The translations under genes were made by a program, and so were the position numbers. The notes beneath the pieces were generated by a model. It was not told where the DNA came from. It saw only the letters and a list, made by a program, of their open reading frames with translations, and made no database searches. 64,000 nucleotides of DNA from Hyalella azteca (lineage: Eukaryota > Arthropoda > Malacostraca > Amphipoda > Hyalellidae): assembly GCF_000764305.2 (NCBI RefSeq), contig NW_025934831.1, positions 1 to 64,000 on the forward strand. The letters are read 5' to 3'. Positions 47,453-59,000 of the stretch are shown here, in pieces (positions within the stretch are counted from its first letter, which is position 1; each line of letters begins with the position of its first letter).

Positions 47453-48830
47453 ACACACTTTTTCATGATACGTTTATGCTACATAGTTTATGATAATCTT
47501 ATGGAATAGTTTATATCATAGTTTTTCATGATACGTTTATGCTACATAGTTATGCTACATAGTTATGCTACATAGTTATGCTACATAGTTTCAGTATCAT
47601 AGTTGAGCTCCACAAAATATTCTGAACAATTCAATATAAAAATAGACCGCTCGTCAGTTAACGATTACCAATTCAGCGAAAAGATGCAATTAACATCATA
47701 GATGATGATAATGCTGGCTTAATGATGGTGATAATCTCACCATTATCCAAGAGATAGCCAGCCTTGATAGGTGCATGGCTCAATGCTATCACACACTTTA
47801 TTCATTAACTCGATTCGTTCGACACGCATATACAATGGATTCAATCACTGATAGATGGTTATTATCAATGCCTGTGATCTTACTGTACTTCTGATCTTAT
47901 TGAAGCAGTAGAGATACCGACTAAGATCATCTATGATAATTGTTCTCATATATCCAGGCTTTATTGCCTGTTTTTTTATTGACGCTCATTTTCGTGAAGA
48001 CAATTCCAAGGCGAGTACAAGTCTTGTCAAGACAATGTCAAGGCTGGTACAAGTCTTGTCAAGACAATGTCAAGGCTGGTACACACTTTTTCATGATACG
48101 TTTATGCTACATAGTTTATGATAATCTTATGGAATAGTTTATATCATAGTTTTTCATGATACGTTTATGCTACATACTTATGCTACATAGTTTCAGTATC
48201 ATAGTAGAGCTCCACAAAATATTCAGAACAATTCAATATAAAAATAGATCGCTCGTCAGTTAACGACTACCAATTCAGCGAGAATATGCAATTAACATCA
48301 TAGATGATAATGCTGGCTTAATGATGGTGATAATCTCACCATTACTTTAAGAGATAGCCGGCCCTGATAGGTGCATGGCTAAATGCTATCACACACTTTA
48401 TTCATTAACTCGATTCGTTCAACACGCACACATTGGATTCAATCACTGATAGATGGTGATCATCAATGCCTGTGATCTCTTCAGTGTACTTCTGGGCCTA
48501 TACTTTCAAAAAAAGTTAAGAGATCGTAAGTTCATCAGCCAATCATTGACGGCCTTTCAAGCCACTCTTTTAAAAACAGTTAAGAGATCGTAAGTTCATC
48601 AGCCAATCATTGACGGCCTTTCAAGCAAAATCCACCAATCATAGACAAGAAAATAGAGCGTAAGTACTTACGTTCGTTTAGCCAGTTTTGAAAGATATGG
48701 ACCCTGATTTCATTGAATCAGTAGAGATACCGACTAAGATCATCTATGATAATTGTTCTCATATATCCAGGCGCTTTATTGCCATCATACATCAGGTGCT
48801 AGTAGGTTTTTTATTGACTCATTTTCGTGA
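47453..48830. repeat. Direct duplication of ~620 bp
   Basis: First block 47453-48080, second 48081-48830, the second interrupted by the MITE at 48495. Shared strings include TTCATGATACGTTTATGCTA and ATACCGACTAAGATCATCTA. Confidence 0.82.
48495..48703 (+). mobile_element. MITE, long variant with internal duplication (copy 7)
   Basis: Same internal junction as copy 4. CTG on both sides (48492-48494, 48704-48706). The empty site is present in the sister duplication near 47885. Confidence 0.8.
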
Positions 48831-48835
48831 AGACA

Positions 48836-49318
48836 ATTCCAAGGCTGGTACAAGTCTTGTCAAGGCTGGTACAAGTCTTGTCAAGACAATTCCAAGGCTG
48901 GTGCAAGTCACATGACAATGTCAAGGCTGGTACAAGTCTTGTCAAGGCTGGTACAAGTCTTGTCATGACAATGTCAAGGCTAGTACAAGTCTTGTCAAAA
49001 CAATGTCAAGGCTGGTACAAGTCTTGTCATGACAATTTCAAGGCTGGTACAGGTCTTGTCAAGACAATGTCAAGGCTGGTACAAGTCTTGTCAAAACAAT
49101 GTCAAGGCTGGTACAAGTCTTGTCAAAACAATGTCAAGGCTGGTACAAGTCTTGTCATGACAATTTCAAGGCTGGTACAGGTCTTGTCAAGACAATGTCA
49201 AGCCTGGTGCAAGTCTTGTCAAGGCTGGTACAAGTCTTGTCATGACAATGTCAAGGCTAGTACAAGTCTTGTCAGAACAATGTCAAGGCTGGTACAAGTC
49301 TTGTCAAGACAATGTCAA
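48836..49318. repeat. ~31-bp tandem repeat
   Basis: About 16 units of AGGCTGGTACAAGTCTTGTC with AAGACAATGTCA joins; two more units at 48005-48078 end the first ~620-bp block. Confidence 0.88.
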
Positions 49319-49320
49319 GG

Positions 49321-49430
49321 CAAATGGCCGAGTGGGCTAGACCATCAAAAATTTATCTGCAAGTTTTGGTGTTCCAAACCCACAACAAATTGTGAAATCG
49401 GCTTCGTGGCCTTACTAGGTTTAGAATAGG
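49321..49430 (+). other. Possible tRNA-like SINE fragment
   Basis: TGGCCGAGTGGGCTAGACC resembles a tRNA A box and GGTGTTCCAAACCC a weak B box ~40 bp later. Too degenerate for a tRNA gene. 49431-49884 has nothing recognised. Confidence 0.3.
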
Positions 49431-49884
49431 CGACATATGAACTTGTATGTTGTAACTGCATATAAAATTAAATTATTACCTGGAAATATAAAAGGTAACT
49501 GCGCTGTATAGAAATATTCATACAGACTCGCTCGTATTTGCTCACTATATACAGTACAGTAGATCGATGTTCATTCTATGGACGCGTGATGTGTTTCCAT
49601 TCAGACGAGATGTTCGTCACACGAAAAAAAATTCAAATCATACAATGATTTATGGCTGTGTAATTATCATGCCGTGTTGTAAATATTTAATAGCTTTACC
49701 TTATGGTGAGGAATAGCTCTACCTCTCCCTTCCAGGAAGAGAAAACTCTTGACAAAATATGTGTGTTATCATTTCGATACAACTCGTATTTGCTCAATCC
49801 TGAACCTTTTAGTATGTCAGTTCATAAAATTGTTTATTGTCGCGCATAAATTGACAATTGTCGCGCAATACAATAAATGACAAT

Positions 49885-50705
49885 AAATTGAAATTGTTGT
49901 GCATAAATTGACAAGTCCTATATATCTAATCGCACATAAATTGACAAGTCGTATACAGTATATCTAATCGCACATAAATTGTCTAGTAGTTTATATCTAA
50001 TTGCCCTTAAATTATCGAGTCATACATATCTAATTGCCCTTAAATTGTCGAGTCATACATATCTAATAGCGCATAAATTGTCGAGTCGTATATATCTAAT
50101 CACACATAAATTGTCGAGTCATATATATCTAATCACTCATAAATTGTCGAGTCGTATATATCTAATCACACATAAATTGTCGAGTCATATATATCTAATC
50201 GCGCATAAATTGTCGAGTCGTATATATCTAATCACACATAAATTGTCGAGTCATATATATCTAATCGCACATAAATTGTCGAGTCGTATATATCTAATCA
50301 CACATAAATTGTCGAGTCATATATATCTAATCGCGCATAAATTGTCGAGTCGTATATATCTAATCACACATAAATTGTCGAGTCATATATATCTAATCGC
50401 GCATAAATTGTCGAGTCGTATATATCTAATCACACATAAATTGTCGAGTCATATATATCTAATCGCGCATAAATTGTCGAGTCGTATATATCTAATCACA
50501 CATAAATTGTCGAGTCATATATATCTAATCGCGCATAAATTGTCGAGTCGTATATATCTAATCACACATAAATTGTCGAGTCGTATATATCTAATCGCAC
50601 GTAAATTGTCGAGCCGTATATATCTAATCACATATAAATTGTCGAGCCGTATATATCTAATCACATATAAATTGTCGAGCCGTTTATATCTAATCACATA
50701 TAAAG
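49885..50705. repeat. 33-bp satellite with 66-bp higher-order unit
   Basis: About 24 units of CATAAATTGTCGAGTC type. From 50100 two variants (GTATATATCTAATCACA and ATATATATCTAATCGCG) alternate strictly. 50706-51209 and 51469-52069 have nothing recognised apart from AT runs. Confidence 0.92.
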
Positions 50706-51209
50706 AATCATGCAAACGGTCGGTGGTTAAACTCTTCGTTTTCCATTCTAATGACAATATACTTCATAAAAACGTTTAATTTTAGTTACGAAACCATTCA
50801 AAAAGTACGAGCTGTACGAAATTTTTCCTGTACTGAATACCAATACATTTGTTTACTATGAAGAACTTGACTTCTGTGCCGCCTCCATGACAGCGCCACC
50901 AGCATTGAGTGTTGCTCAGTTTCAGTTAAAAATATTAATATATATATATAATTATTTATAATACGTTCAACTATTTATCATCATTTCTAACTATTTATAA
51001 TCAGTTCAAATTAATTATGAACAGTTCATGTTATATATAATGATTCAGCCATTACATTAACTGAACATTTATGGGTGAATGCCGTAGCATATTTTGTGAA
51101 GGAATGAATAAGTCAGCGCGTTTTTCGACACCTTAAAGTAAAATGGTCTTGCGAACCTTGAATGTTGTATTAGTTGACGACATTAGTTACGTTATCGTTC
51201 AGACACCAA

Positions 51210-51468
51210 GGCCCATACTTTCAAAAAAAGTTAAGAGATCGTAAGTTCATCAGCCAATCATTGACGGCCTTTCAAGCAAAATCCACCAATCATAGACAAG
51301 AAAATAGAGCGTAAGTACTAACGTTCACTATACTTTCAAAAAAGGTTAAGAGATCGTAAGTTCATCAGCCAATCATTGACGGCCTTTCAAGCAAAATCCA
51401 CCAATCATAGACAAGAAAATAGAGCGTAAGTACTTACGTTCACTTAGCACTTTTTGAAAGTATGGCCC
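51210..51468 (+). mobile_element. MITE tandem composite (copy 8)
   Basis: Two near-complete units fused head to tail in one insertion, with CAA on both outer sides. Confidence 0.75.
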
Positions 51469-52069
51469 CAATGCCCTAAATTTTACCGCATGCTTCTTAT
51501 TTTAAAAAGTAAATTGAGTGAGATTTTTCCAGCAATGTTTTTTTATTTTGTATAACTCTGACACAACAAATGCATTGTTTCTTATACGACGTCTAGAACG
51601 CAAGTGTCGGTGATGGAAGCGCACGCAATTCAATTGCCGATTTAAATTCAGGAGATCAAGCCGTTCTAACGTAAAAAAAATATTTCGGACAAATCTTTGT
51701 AGTTTTTATGTTTTGTTCAAATAATTTTTTGCGTATTTAAACTATGATTCTATTAATTATGAATTTTCACCATGAACAAAGTTTGTCTCAAATCAGAAAA
51801 GCCAACTGGAGGTTAAGGTAGATATAAAAAATTAATACAGGACATGAAACATGTTTTTACCACGTTTTTTTTCTAATTATTGTTTTTGATTAATCGTTAA
51901 TTAAATTAATAAGCACAGACGTCGTAAATGTGTAAAACATAAATCACCGCACGAGGATGCTTTACAAGGAAACGATTTGGCAAAAGGTCTGGCTAAGCCA
52001 ATTCGCTTCAGCCGACCACTGGCCATTCCTCAGCCACCTGAAAGCCGCCTGTTACGAAAATCCATACAG

Positions 52070-52213
52070 GGCCTATACTTTCAAAAAAAGTTAAGAGATC
52101 TTAAGTTCATCAGCCAATCATTGACGGCCTTTCAAGCAAAATCCACCAATCATAGATAAGAAAATAGAGCGTAAGTTCTTACGTTCACTTAGCGAGTTTT
52201 GAAAGTATGGCCC
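52070..52213 (+). mobile_element. ~144-bp MITE, copy 9
   Basis: Full length, CAG on both sides. Confidence 0.8.
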
Positions 52214-52325
52214 CAGGCTCTTAAGTATCACATTACAGAGATTACACGCTCGAGATTAGCAACTTCCATCTAGCTAGGGCATGAATTTCACACCTTAATC
52301 CTACCTTTTTGAAAAGATTTGATCA

Positions 52326-52440
52326 AAAGGCCAGTCTTTTAGATCTGCGAACTAATCAAGAAAAGTACAAGAATCTGCGACAGGCCATATGCCCATATCC
52401 AGGCCTATTCTTCAATGCCGAAGATACTATACTATACTAA
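52326..52440 (+). mobile_element. Diverged CR1-like LINE 3' end fragment
   Basis: Recognisable AAAGTACAAGAATCTGCGACA and the GGCCTATTCTTCAATGCCGA block before a CTATA-type microsatellite, more diverged than the other 3' fragments. Confidence 0.6.
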
Positions 52441-54245
52441 TTAATACCTCGTTCTCTAACTCCGCCGCCCTGCCACTACGGCTCTGTCACTCCGCCAACC
52501 TGCCACTACGGGCCTGCCACTCCGCGGCACTGTCACTACGGCACTGCCACTACTGCCCTGCCACTCCGCCGCCCTGCCACTACGCCGCCCTGCCACTACG
52601 TGCCCTGCCACTACGACACTGCCACTCCGCCGCCCTGCCACTACGGCCCTGCCATCGTGGCAGCAAACGAAGAACTGGTCGCTGCTAGGGACACGACGCT
52701 CAGGAGGCCGGCGTTCGTGACTCGATGAAATTGCGATGCTATTTTATTTATTATTTATTCATTTTATTTATTATTTATACATTTACTTTGATCTCCGGCA
52801 ATAATACTACATAGTATTTAATGTCTTAAATGTAGACACGTAAATATACAAGATCCACGATTATCGTGTCGTGTTCCACAGTAATTAATGAGGATCATTT
52901 CATGATGAAGAGTTAGAAATCAAGTATTTAATGCAATGAAAAATAATGCAAAATCCACAGTTTTATGTTCAGTTAAATTGTTGCACAAATAAAACAATAG
53001 AATATACGATGAAGTTCCCTTTCAATATCATAAAATATTTAATTTTATGCATTTCACTTCTCACGAGCAAACATGCACGACTGTAGCAAACCTGCACGAC
53101 TGTAGCAAACCATTCATTCCGAACAATCCCCCGAACAAAGAGCCATATTCTTTACAAACTTCATGATCGTTACAAATATGATTTTTATTTTGGAATACAA
53201 AGGTAACGCAGTGCATGTCTAAATTTCGTGAAGAATCGAGAACGTATAATTGACCGAAGATACGCTCAGAGACAGCAAAGGAAAGGCCTGAAATTCATGC
53301 ATTAAATGTATGACCTCGAGCTGTTAATTAAAAAAGTTTTGTATGAAATAATAGTCAAAGAAGCTTCCCCGATCAGTTGCTCGAGAAAAATAACAACTTT
53401 ATTCATATTCATTTTCACTGAATAACTCGCGGTAGCTTAACCATTTCGATGAATGCGATCTGGAATTATTGAATTTTGGCGGTAACCTTTTGTTCATGAA
53501 GTTTTTTTTAGGTTTACATGATTATAAACACACAACTCAGTCGTACCATCAAATTATTACTAAATAAAATTTGTGGTAGTAAATTTAAAATTGAACAGCG
53601 CCATAATTGCTCTCGAAAAATTATTCTATTTGTTAGTGAAGAAAAGAACATCGCATTCACCCTGAACACCTCAGGTTGTTCATATCCACTTCACTCGTTT
53701 GTTACGTTCACAACAGTAATGTTATTTCTTAGTAACCAAGTAGATCAAAAGTGATTATTTCGTTTAACTCTTAATTCTTTAATAGATTCTTTAAATCTAT
53801 TAGAATCTAGAGTGTGAATAAAATCTAAGAAATATTGAGAAATTATTCAAGTAAATAACGCGAAAACCTAAATAAATCGAGAAAAGCGAGATAAATACTG
53901 CTTAAATAATAATTATCGGAGTTAATGCATATGCGTTATTATCAGACTCACTCATCAAATAAAATTAAAACTAATGTCTACAATGAGCTACGTGTAATCA
54001 CCTTAAGAAGAATGAAATACAGAAGAGAATCGAAATATTCTCACAGTTTATTTTGTTTACTTTTTGCGAAACCTGAATTATATCTTGAAATATCTTATCA
54101 TCCAATCAATATAAATTGATAGATTTCATGTTCAATCACCGGAAATTCATGAGACGATCGTTACTTCGAGTTTTGATAGGAAATTGGATGTTCTGGATTT
54201 CAACTCAACTGGTGCTGGACTGTAGGAGTTGTTGGACTGAAAACA
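52441..54245. repeat. 3' flank of gene copy C, second copy of the duplicated block
   Basis: The CTGCCACTACGGC minisatellite is expanded here (52455-52662, about 11 units). The block lacks 34620-35240 but has ~100 extra bases near 53640-53750. Confidence 0.75.
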
Positions 54246-54368
54246 GTCCACTCACAAAGTACACCTCACACAACGGTCATATCACGAAGTACACCTCACA
54301 CAACAGTCATCTCACAAAGTACACCTCACACAACAGTCATCTCACAGAGTACACCTCACAGAAGACAT
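54246..54368. repeat. 30-bp minisatellite, distal part cut off by a LINE
   Basis: Four units of the same 30-bp repeat. Its distal flank matches the distal flank of the copy B array (36245-36270), showing that the array was continuous before the LINE at 54369-55690 arrived. Confidence 0.78.
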
Positions 54369-55690
54369 CTCCTTAGTATTTGTTTGGGACGTAGCAGTCC
54401 CAGCCCACGATGGATCGCCGCCTCTGATTATCGTTCATCCGCCCTCATTTGGGCCACCTGATGCACGATGCTGTTGCTTGCTTCTTGCCGCTGGTAGTGT
54501 TGCAGGGAAGGTCGATCTGGGATTGTGCCCAGGAAAACGTCCAGTTGTCTCTTGAAGGTCTCCAGGGTGAACTCCCCCTCTCTTAGATCCTTTGGTAGGA
54601 CGTTAAACAGCCACGGCCCTGCCACGGAAAGTGATCCTTAACGCAGGGATGGAAATCTGACTGCAGATCTGTTACGTAGTGGGGGCATCATGCACTGTCT
54701 CCCCCTTTTCTCGTTATGATATGTCTCAATCCTGAAGGTCTCGCTCTTGAAGTTGATGCCATTCCGGTTATCATTTTCCATGTGTACAGAATGACATACC
54801 TCTACCGTCTCCTCTGCAGTGAGTACAGACCCAGGCGCTTAAACCTCTCCCAGTAGTTCAACTCTTCCATCCCTCTGATCCTGGAAGTGAAGGTTCGCTG
54901 GATACCCTCCAGTTGCCGCACTACACCGAGTATGAACGGGATCCAGAGCTGGCAGCAGTATTCAAGGATTGGCATTACAAGGGCTCTGAAGAGTGTGATC
55001 ATCGGTTCCGCTTCTCTTGTTCTGAACGATCGCCAGATCCACCCCATCTGTCGCCTACCTCTTGCGGTTATTGACGGTATGTGATCACCAAAACTGACCT
55101 GCGTATTCATCGACACTCCTAGATCGCGAACGAGTCGCTTCTCTTCGATTTCCGAGTTGTCAGGTGCTAGGTAGCGGAGCTCCATTACAGCTCTTCCTGT
55201 TCCTCTGTATCTCAAAACCTCGAACTTGGTCCCGTTGAACTGCATGTCGTTCGCTTGGGCCCAGTCACATATTGCAGAGAGGTCATCTTGCAACCTCTTG
55301 CAGTCCCTCCTGTCCATTATGGTCATTATTATCCTGGTGTCGTCCGCGAATGACGATGCAGAGGCGTGGTTCACTGCCACATTTATGTCGGCGACGCGAA
55401 TGAGAAAGTGGATTGGGCCAAGATGAGTTCCCTGTGGTACTCTTCACTCTTCACCATAGCCTCGCTCGATCTCGAGCCTCATACAACGACAGCTTGTAGT
55501 CTTTCTGTTAGGGAGCTGCGGATCCATGCCAGCAATTCATCTGCGGCCCCATTAGTCTTAATTTTCTGAAGAGCAGCACTCCGTGGCCAACTTTGTCAAA
55601 CGCATTCGTGTCCAAATACACCAAGTCCAAGTACACCACGTCCAAATACATCCCAGCCCTCTCCTCAGGCATGGCCAGGATTTGGTGGAT
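54369..55690 (-). mobile_element. Jockey-superfamily LINE, 5'-truncated, in the copy C minisatellite
   Basis: A 192-residue open stretch (55380-54805) carries the RT box SFADDTR, then RDLGVSMNTQVSFGDHI, the thumb segment LVMPILEYCCQLW and LEGIQRTFTSRI. A second open stretch (54625-54428) gives the C-terminus WLFNVLPKDLREG and FKRQLDVFLGTIPD. The 5' half, endonuclease and ORF1 are missing. It differs from the CR1-like LINE in both RT box and C-terminus. Confidence 0.8.
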
Positions 55691-55694
55691 CTAC

Positions 55695-55843
55695 CAAAGT
55701 ACACCTCACACTAAAGTCATCTCACAAAGTACACCTCACACAACAGTCATCTCACAAAGTACACCTCACACAACAGTCATCTCACAAAGTACACATCACA
55801 CAACAGTCATCTCACAAATTACACCTCACACTACAGTCATCTC
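55695..55843. repeat. 30-bp minisatellite at the end of copy C exon 4, proximal part
   Basis: About five units, minus-strand core TTTGTGAGATGACTGTTGTG. The first unit is the coding end of exon 4 (C-E-M-T-V-V-stop), so the array lies in the presumed 3' untranslated region. It continues beyond the inserted LINE at 54246-54368. Confidence 0.8.
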
Positions 55844-56064
55844 ACAGAGCACCGCCGCTTTTTGATACAACGCTCGGTTGACCAGCAGGTACTTCTGACT
55901 GGGGGCCATCCAGGCCTGAGTGAGAGTGACATTCGCCAGGGGGAAGTTAGGCGCCCACGGGAACGTTCCTACAGTCCCAGGAATCACCGTCCCGTCCGCC
56001 CACGCCCATTGCGTCCCGTCGTTGGCGGCGTTCACCCAGACGTTGCGCTGCGGCGACGGCAAGT
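55826..56064 (-). CDS. Copy C exon 4: second half of the C-type lectin-like domain and stop
   Basis: Acceptor CTCAACAG|. It encodes VWVNAANDGTQWAWADG, FPWAPNFP and AVLCEMTVV, then TGA at 55826-55828. It is three bases longer than the same exon in A and B. The last codons and the stop form the first unit of the adjoining 30-bp minisatellite. Confidence 0.78.
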
Positions 56065-59000
56065 CTGTTGAGAATGTGAAGGATTTGAGTGAGAGCTTTA
56101 GATAAGGCCTAGAATAAATCCAAATCCAATATCTTACGGAAGAAACGGGTTATAAAAGAACAGCTGGATTTATCAAGAGGGTTTCAAGAACCAACCGAAC
56201 TAATGCCGCTCTTTGAAGTTTGGACCCGCCAGGCAACCACGGATTCTTTATGACGGAATCTTCAAAACTAGTAAAATGTGTTCATGGCAGCCACTCGGAA
56301 CCAATTGGCCCAAAACTCATCCCGCACTACCAAGCCGTGGAGCCTAGTCTCAGAAGTCTTCAACCGTCCTTGAATGCCTCGTGGAGCCTAGTCTCAGAAC
56401 TCGCTGAGCCCACTCAAGCTAACATTGACTGCCCCGTTGAGCCTAGTCTCAGAAGTCACTGAGTGTCTTCAACCGTCCTTGAATGCTTCGTGGAGCCTAG
56501 TCGCAGAAGTCACTGAGTGTCTTCAACCGTCCTTGAATGCCTCGTGGAGCCTAGTCTCAGAACTCTCTGAGCCCACTCAAGCCATCCTTGACTGCCCCGT
56601 TGAGCCTAGTCTCAGAAGTCACTGAGTGTCTTCAACCGTCCTTGATGCCTCGTGGAGCCTAGTTGCAGAACTCACTGCGCTCACTCAAGCCATCCTTGAT
56701 TGCCCCTTTGAGCCTAGTCTCAGAAGTCACTGAGTGTCTTCAACCGTCCTTGAATGACTCGTGGAGCCTAGTCCCAGAACTCACAAACCGCATTCAAGCC
56801 ATCCACGAGTGCTTCGTGGAACTTAGTCCTAGAACTTACTGAGCTCCTCCAAGCCGTCCTGGACTGCCTTGAAGACATTGGCGTCAGAGAGGATGGCGAC
56901 GCTGGCTCCTCTGGGGCAGAAGAGCTGCGCGTGGTTCCTGTCGACGTTGACGTCTACATAAACAAAGGTCCTGGCGCCCTGGTTGTACAGCACGCGCTTG
57001 TGGTTGAAGTCCTCTGCAAAAGTTGAAATTAAGATTAATTCAAATGTTATGTTACTGTCATAGTCTTGGTGCGCAAATCGCATGAATTTGGCAATCAATG
57101 TCTGATGATCTGACTTAGAATTTGGATATAATAGTTAAAAAAAGCTAGGATACGAGGAGAATGTAATGGAAAGTCCTGGAAAGTCCTGGAAAGTCCCTGG
57201 ATTGAGTCAAAGAAAAGCCGTGAACTTGTGATCCAGCATCTCTAACGGTGAAATCCTAACTAAAATCCGGGAAGTCCTTGCTTCTGTTCAGAAGTCACTA
57301 CACTCGGCTTAGAGTTATTCTGGATCTTTTGGGCCAGTCGATCTGAATCAATTTATGGTCAGAACCTCCAATCCGTCTTAATTCATCTGGCTTTCAGATA
57401 TGACAAGCATTTGCTTGGCCCGGTCAGGCTGACCTTTCAAGCTGCTTGAGTCTGCACTTCAAGCCCGGCAGAAATGGACAAGCGTGAGCTCTCAGAGTCA
57501 GAGGTTGTGCCTGTTGCGGTATTGTCCCATCATTAAAATTTTATGAGGGATAAAGTCTTTAAATTCCTTTAATTCATCAGAATTATCGAACTAATCAGTA
57601 GCGGGCTTTGATCCAGAAGTTTTCTGATATGTTTAAATGTTCATATTTTGTTTCGAAATCCTTGTGTTTAATGATAAAAAAGATTCAAGAACTGACTGCA
57701 ATGAACGCGTTTTTCTCCATACAAGGTTGTAAAAAGTTGTTGTGCATGTCATTAAGAGGTCAAGCTGCACGGGCGCCAAATCTGAATTTGTTTGAAAATG
57801 TTCAGACACAAATTATACAGCGCACTTAAACTAAACTCATTGTCTATTTTGACGGATGATTAGACGGCCATCGTTCATGTCCAAGAACGGTGTGTGCGTT
57901 CCTTCGGTTAAGTCGTACGAGTGGATCCAAACGAGGCTGGTGGTTTGGAGGCTGGTTTTGCCACCATACAATGAGTGGTGGCGGTGGTGCCACTAGGAAA
58001 TGTGGGGGAAAATGCTGAGGGTGGCAATGATGAGGCACTCATTTTGCATTTCAAGCCACGACGAGACCCTAACTCACGTTTGAGGAAGGTGTAGGCGAGG
58101 TCGTCGGGCTGCAGCAGCAGAGGCACGGCAGTGGCAGTGGAGAAGGAGCAGGACGCCGCCCTACCAGCGGTGGCAGGGACGTACGAGAAGACCGTGCAGC
58201 TCGCGTCCCACCAGCACTTCAACTTGCACGTGCCTGCCATCAGGACCAAATTAGTTCATGAGGATGAAAACAGTGCGTCCCACCAGCACTTCAACTTGCA
58301 CGTGCCTGCCATCAGGACCAAATTAGTTTATGATGATGAAAAGCTATCATTCGTGTAAAACTTAATCAGTGACTGACGTTGATGATATTCAACGAAGTTT
58401 TATGCTCTATTTAGAAGGTTATGAAATATTAATTTTAATTTCGAGTATAAATAGGCTATTATCTGCCAGGTTAATTTCAGTCGCGCGACTGAAATGGTTC
58501 ATAATGTGCTTAGTCTCCATAAAGCTCATCGTGTCAATCGACTCAGATTCATGGTTCGGTTAGTGATCAGTACAGACACTTGGGTTTGCTTTAAAGCAGT
58601 GGTTCCCAAAGTGGACGGTACCGCCCCCTGGGGGCGGTGGAAGGATCTGGATGGGCGGTGAGGAAGACAAGGGAGGTAGCGGGGCGGCAGTCCGAAGTCG
58701 AAGTCAGAAGTTCGAACGTTTGTTTGACGATTTTACACAACACGTGCAGCACACGGTTCCCAGCGAGGGGCTTTTCCATCCAAATCTATGTTTTTACCCT
58801 CTCCTAATTTTTGAAAATATTCAAAATTTGAATTTTTGTGTGTCTTTGAGGGGGGGGCGCTAGGAATTCACTAGGGAGCCAAGGGGGCGCCAGCCTGCAA
58901 AATTTTGGGAACCACTGCTTTAAAGGGAAAGTCACCCTGACTCCCTATAAACGCTGAGTTGACAGCTCAAGTGTCCTGAGAACAAGAGGGATCTGTGGGC

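Noticed and set aside
48827..49429. 200-codon frame of AGTSLV repeats
   Set aside because: ~31-bp tandem repeat translation.
49979..50779. 266-codon frame of HIYLIAHKLS repeats
   Set aside because: Translation of the 33-bp satellite; no start context, domain or conservation signal.
58651..58863. Plus-strand 70-codon frame
   Set aside because: Falls inside the hAT MITE.
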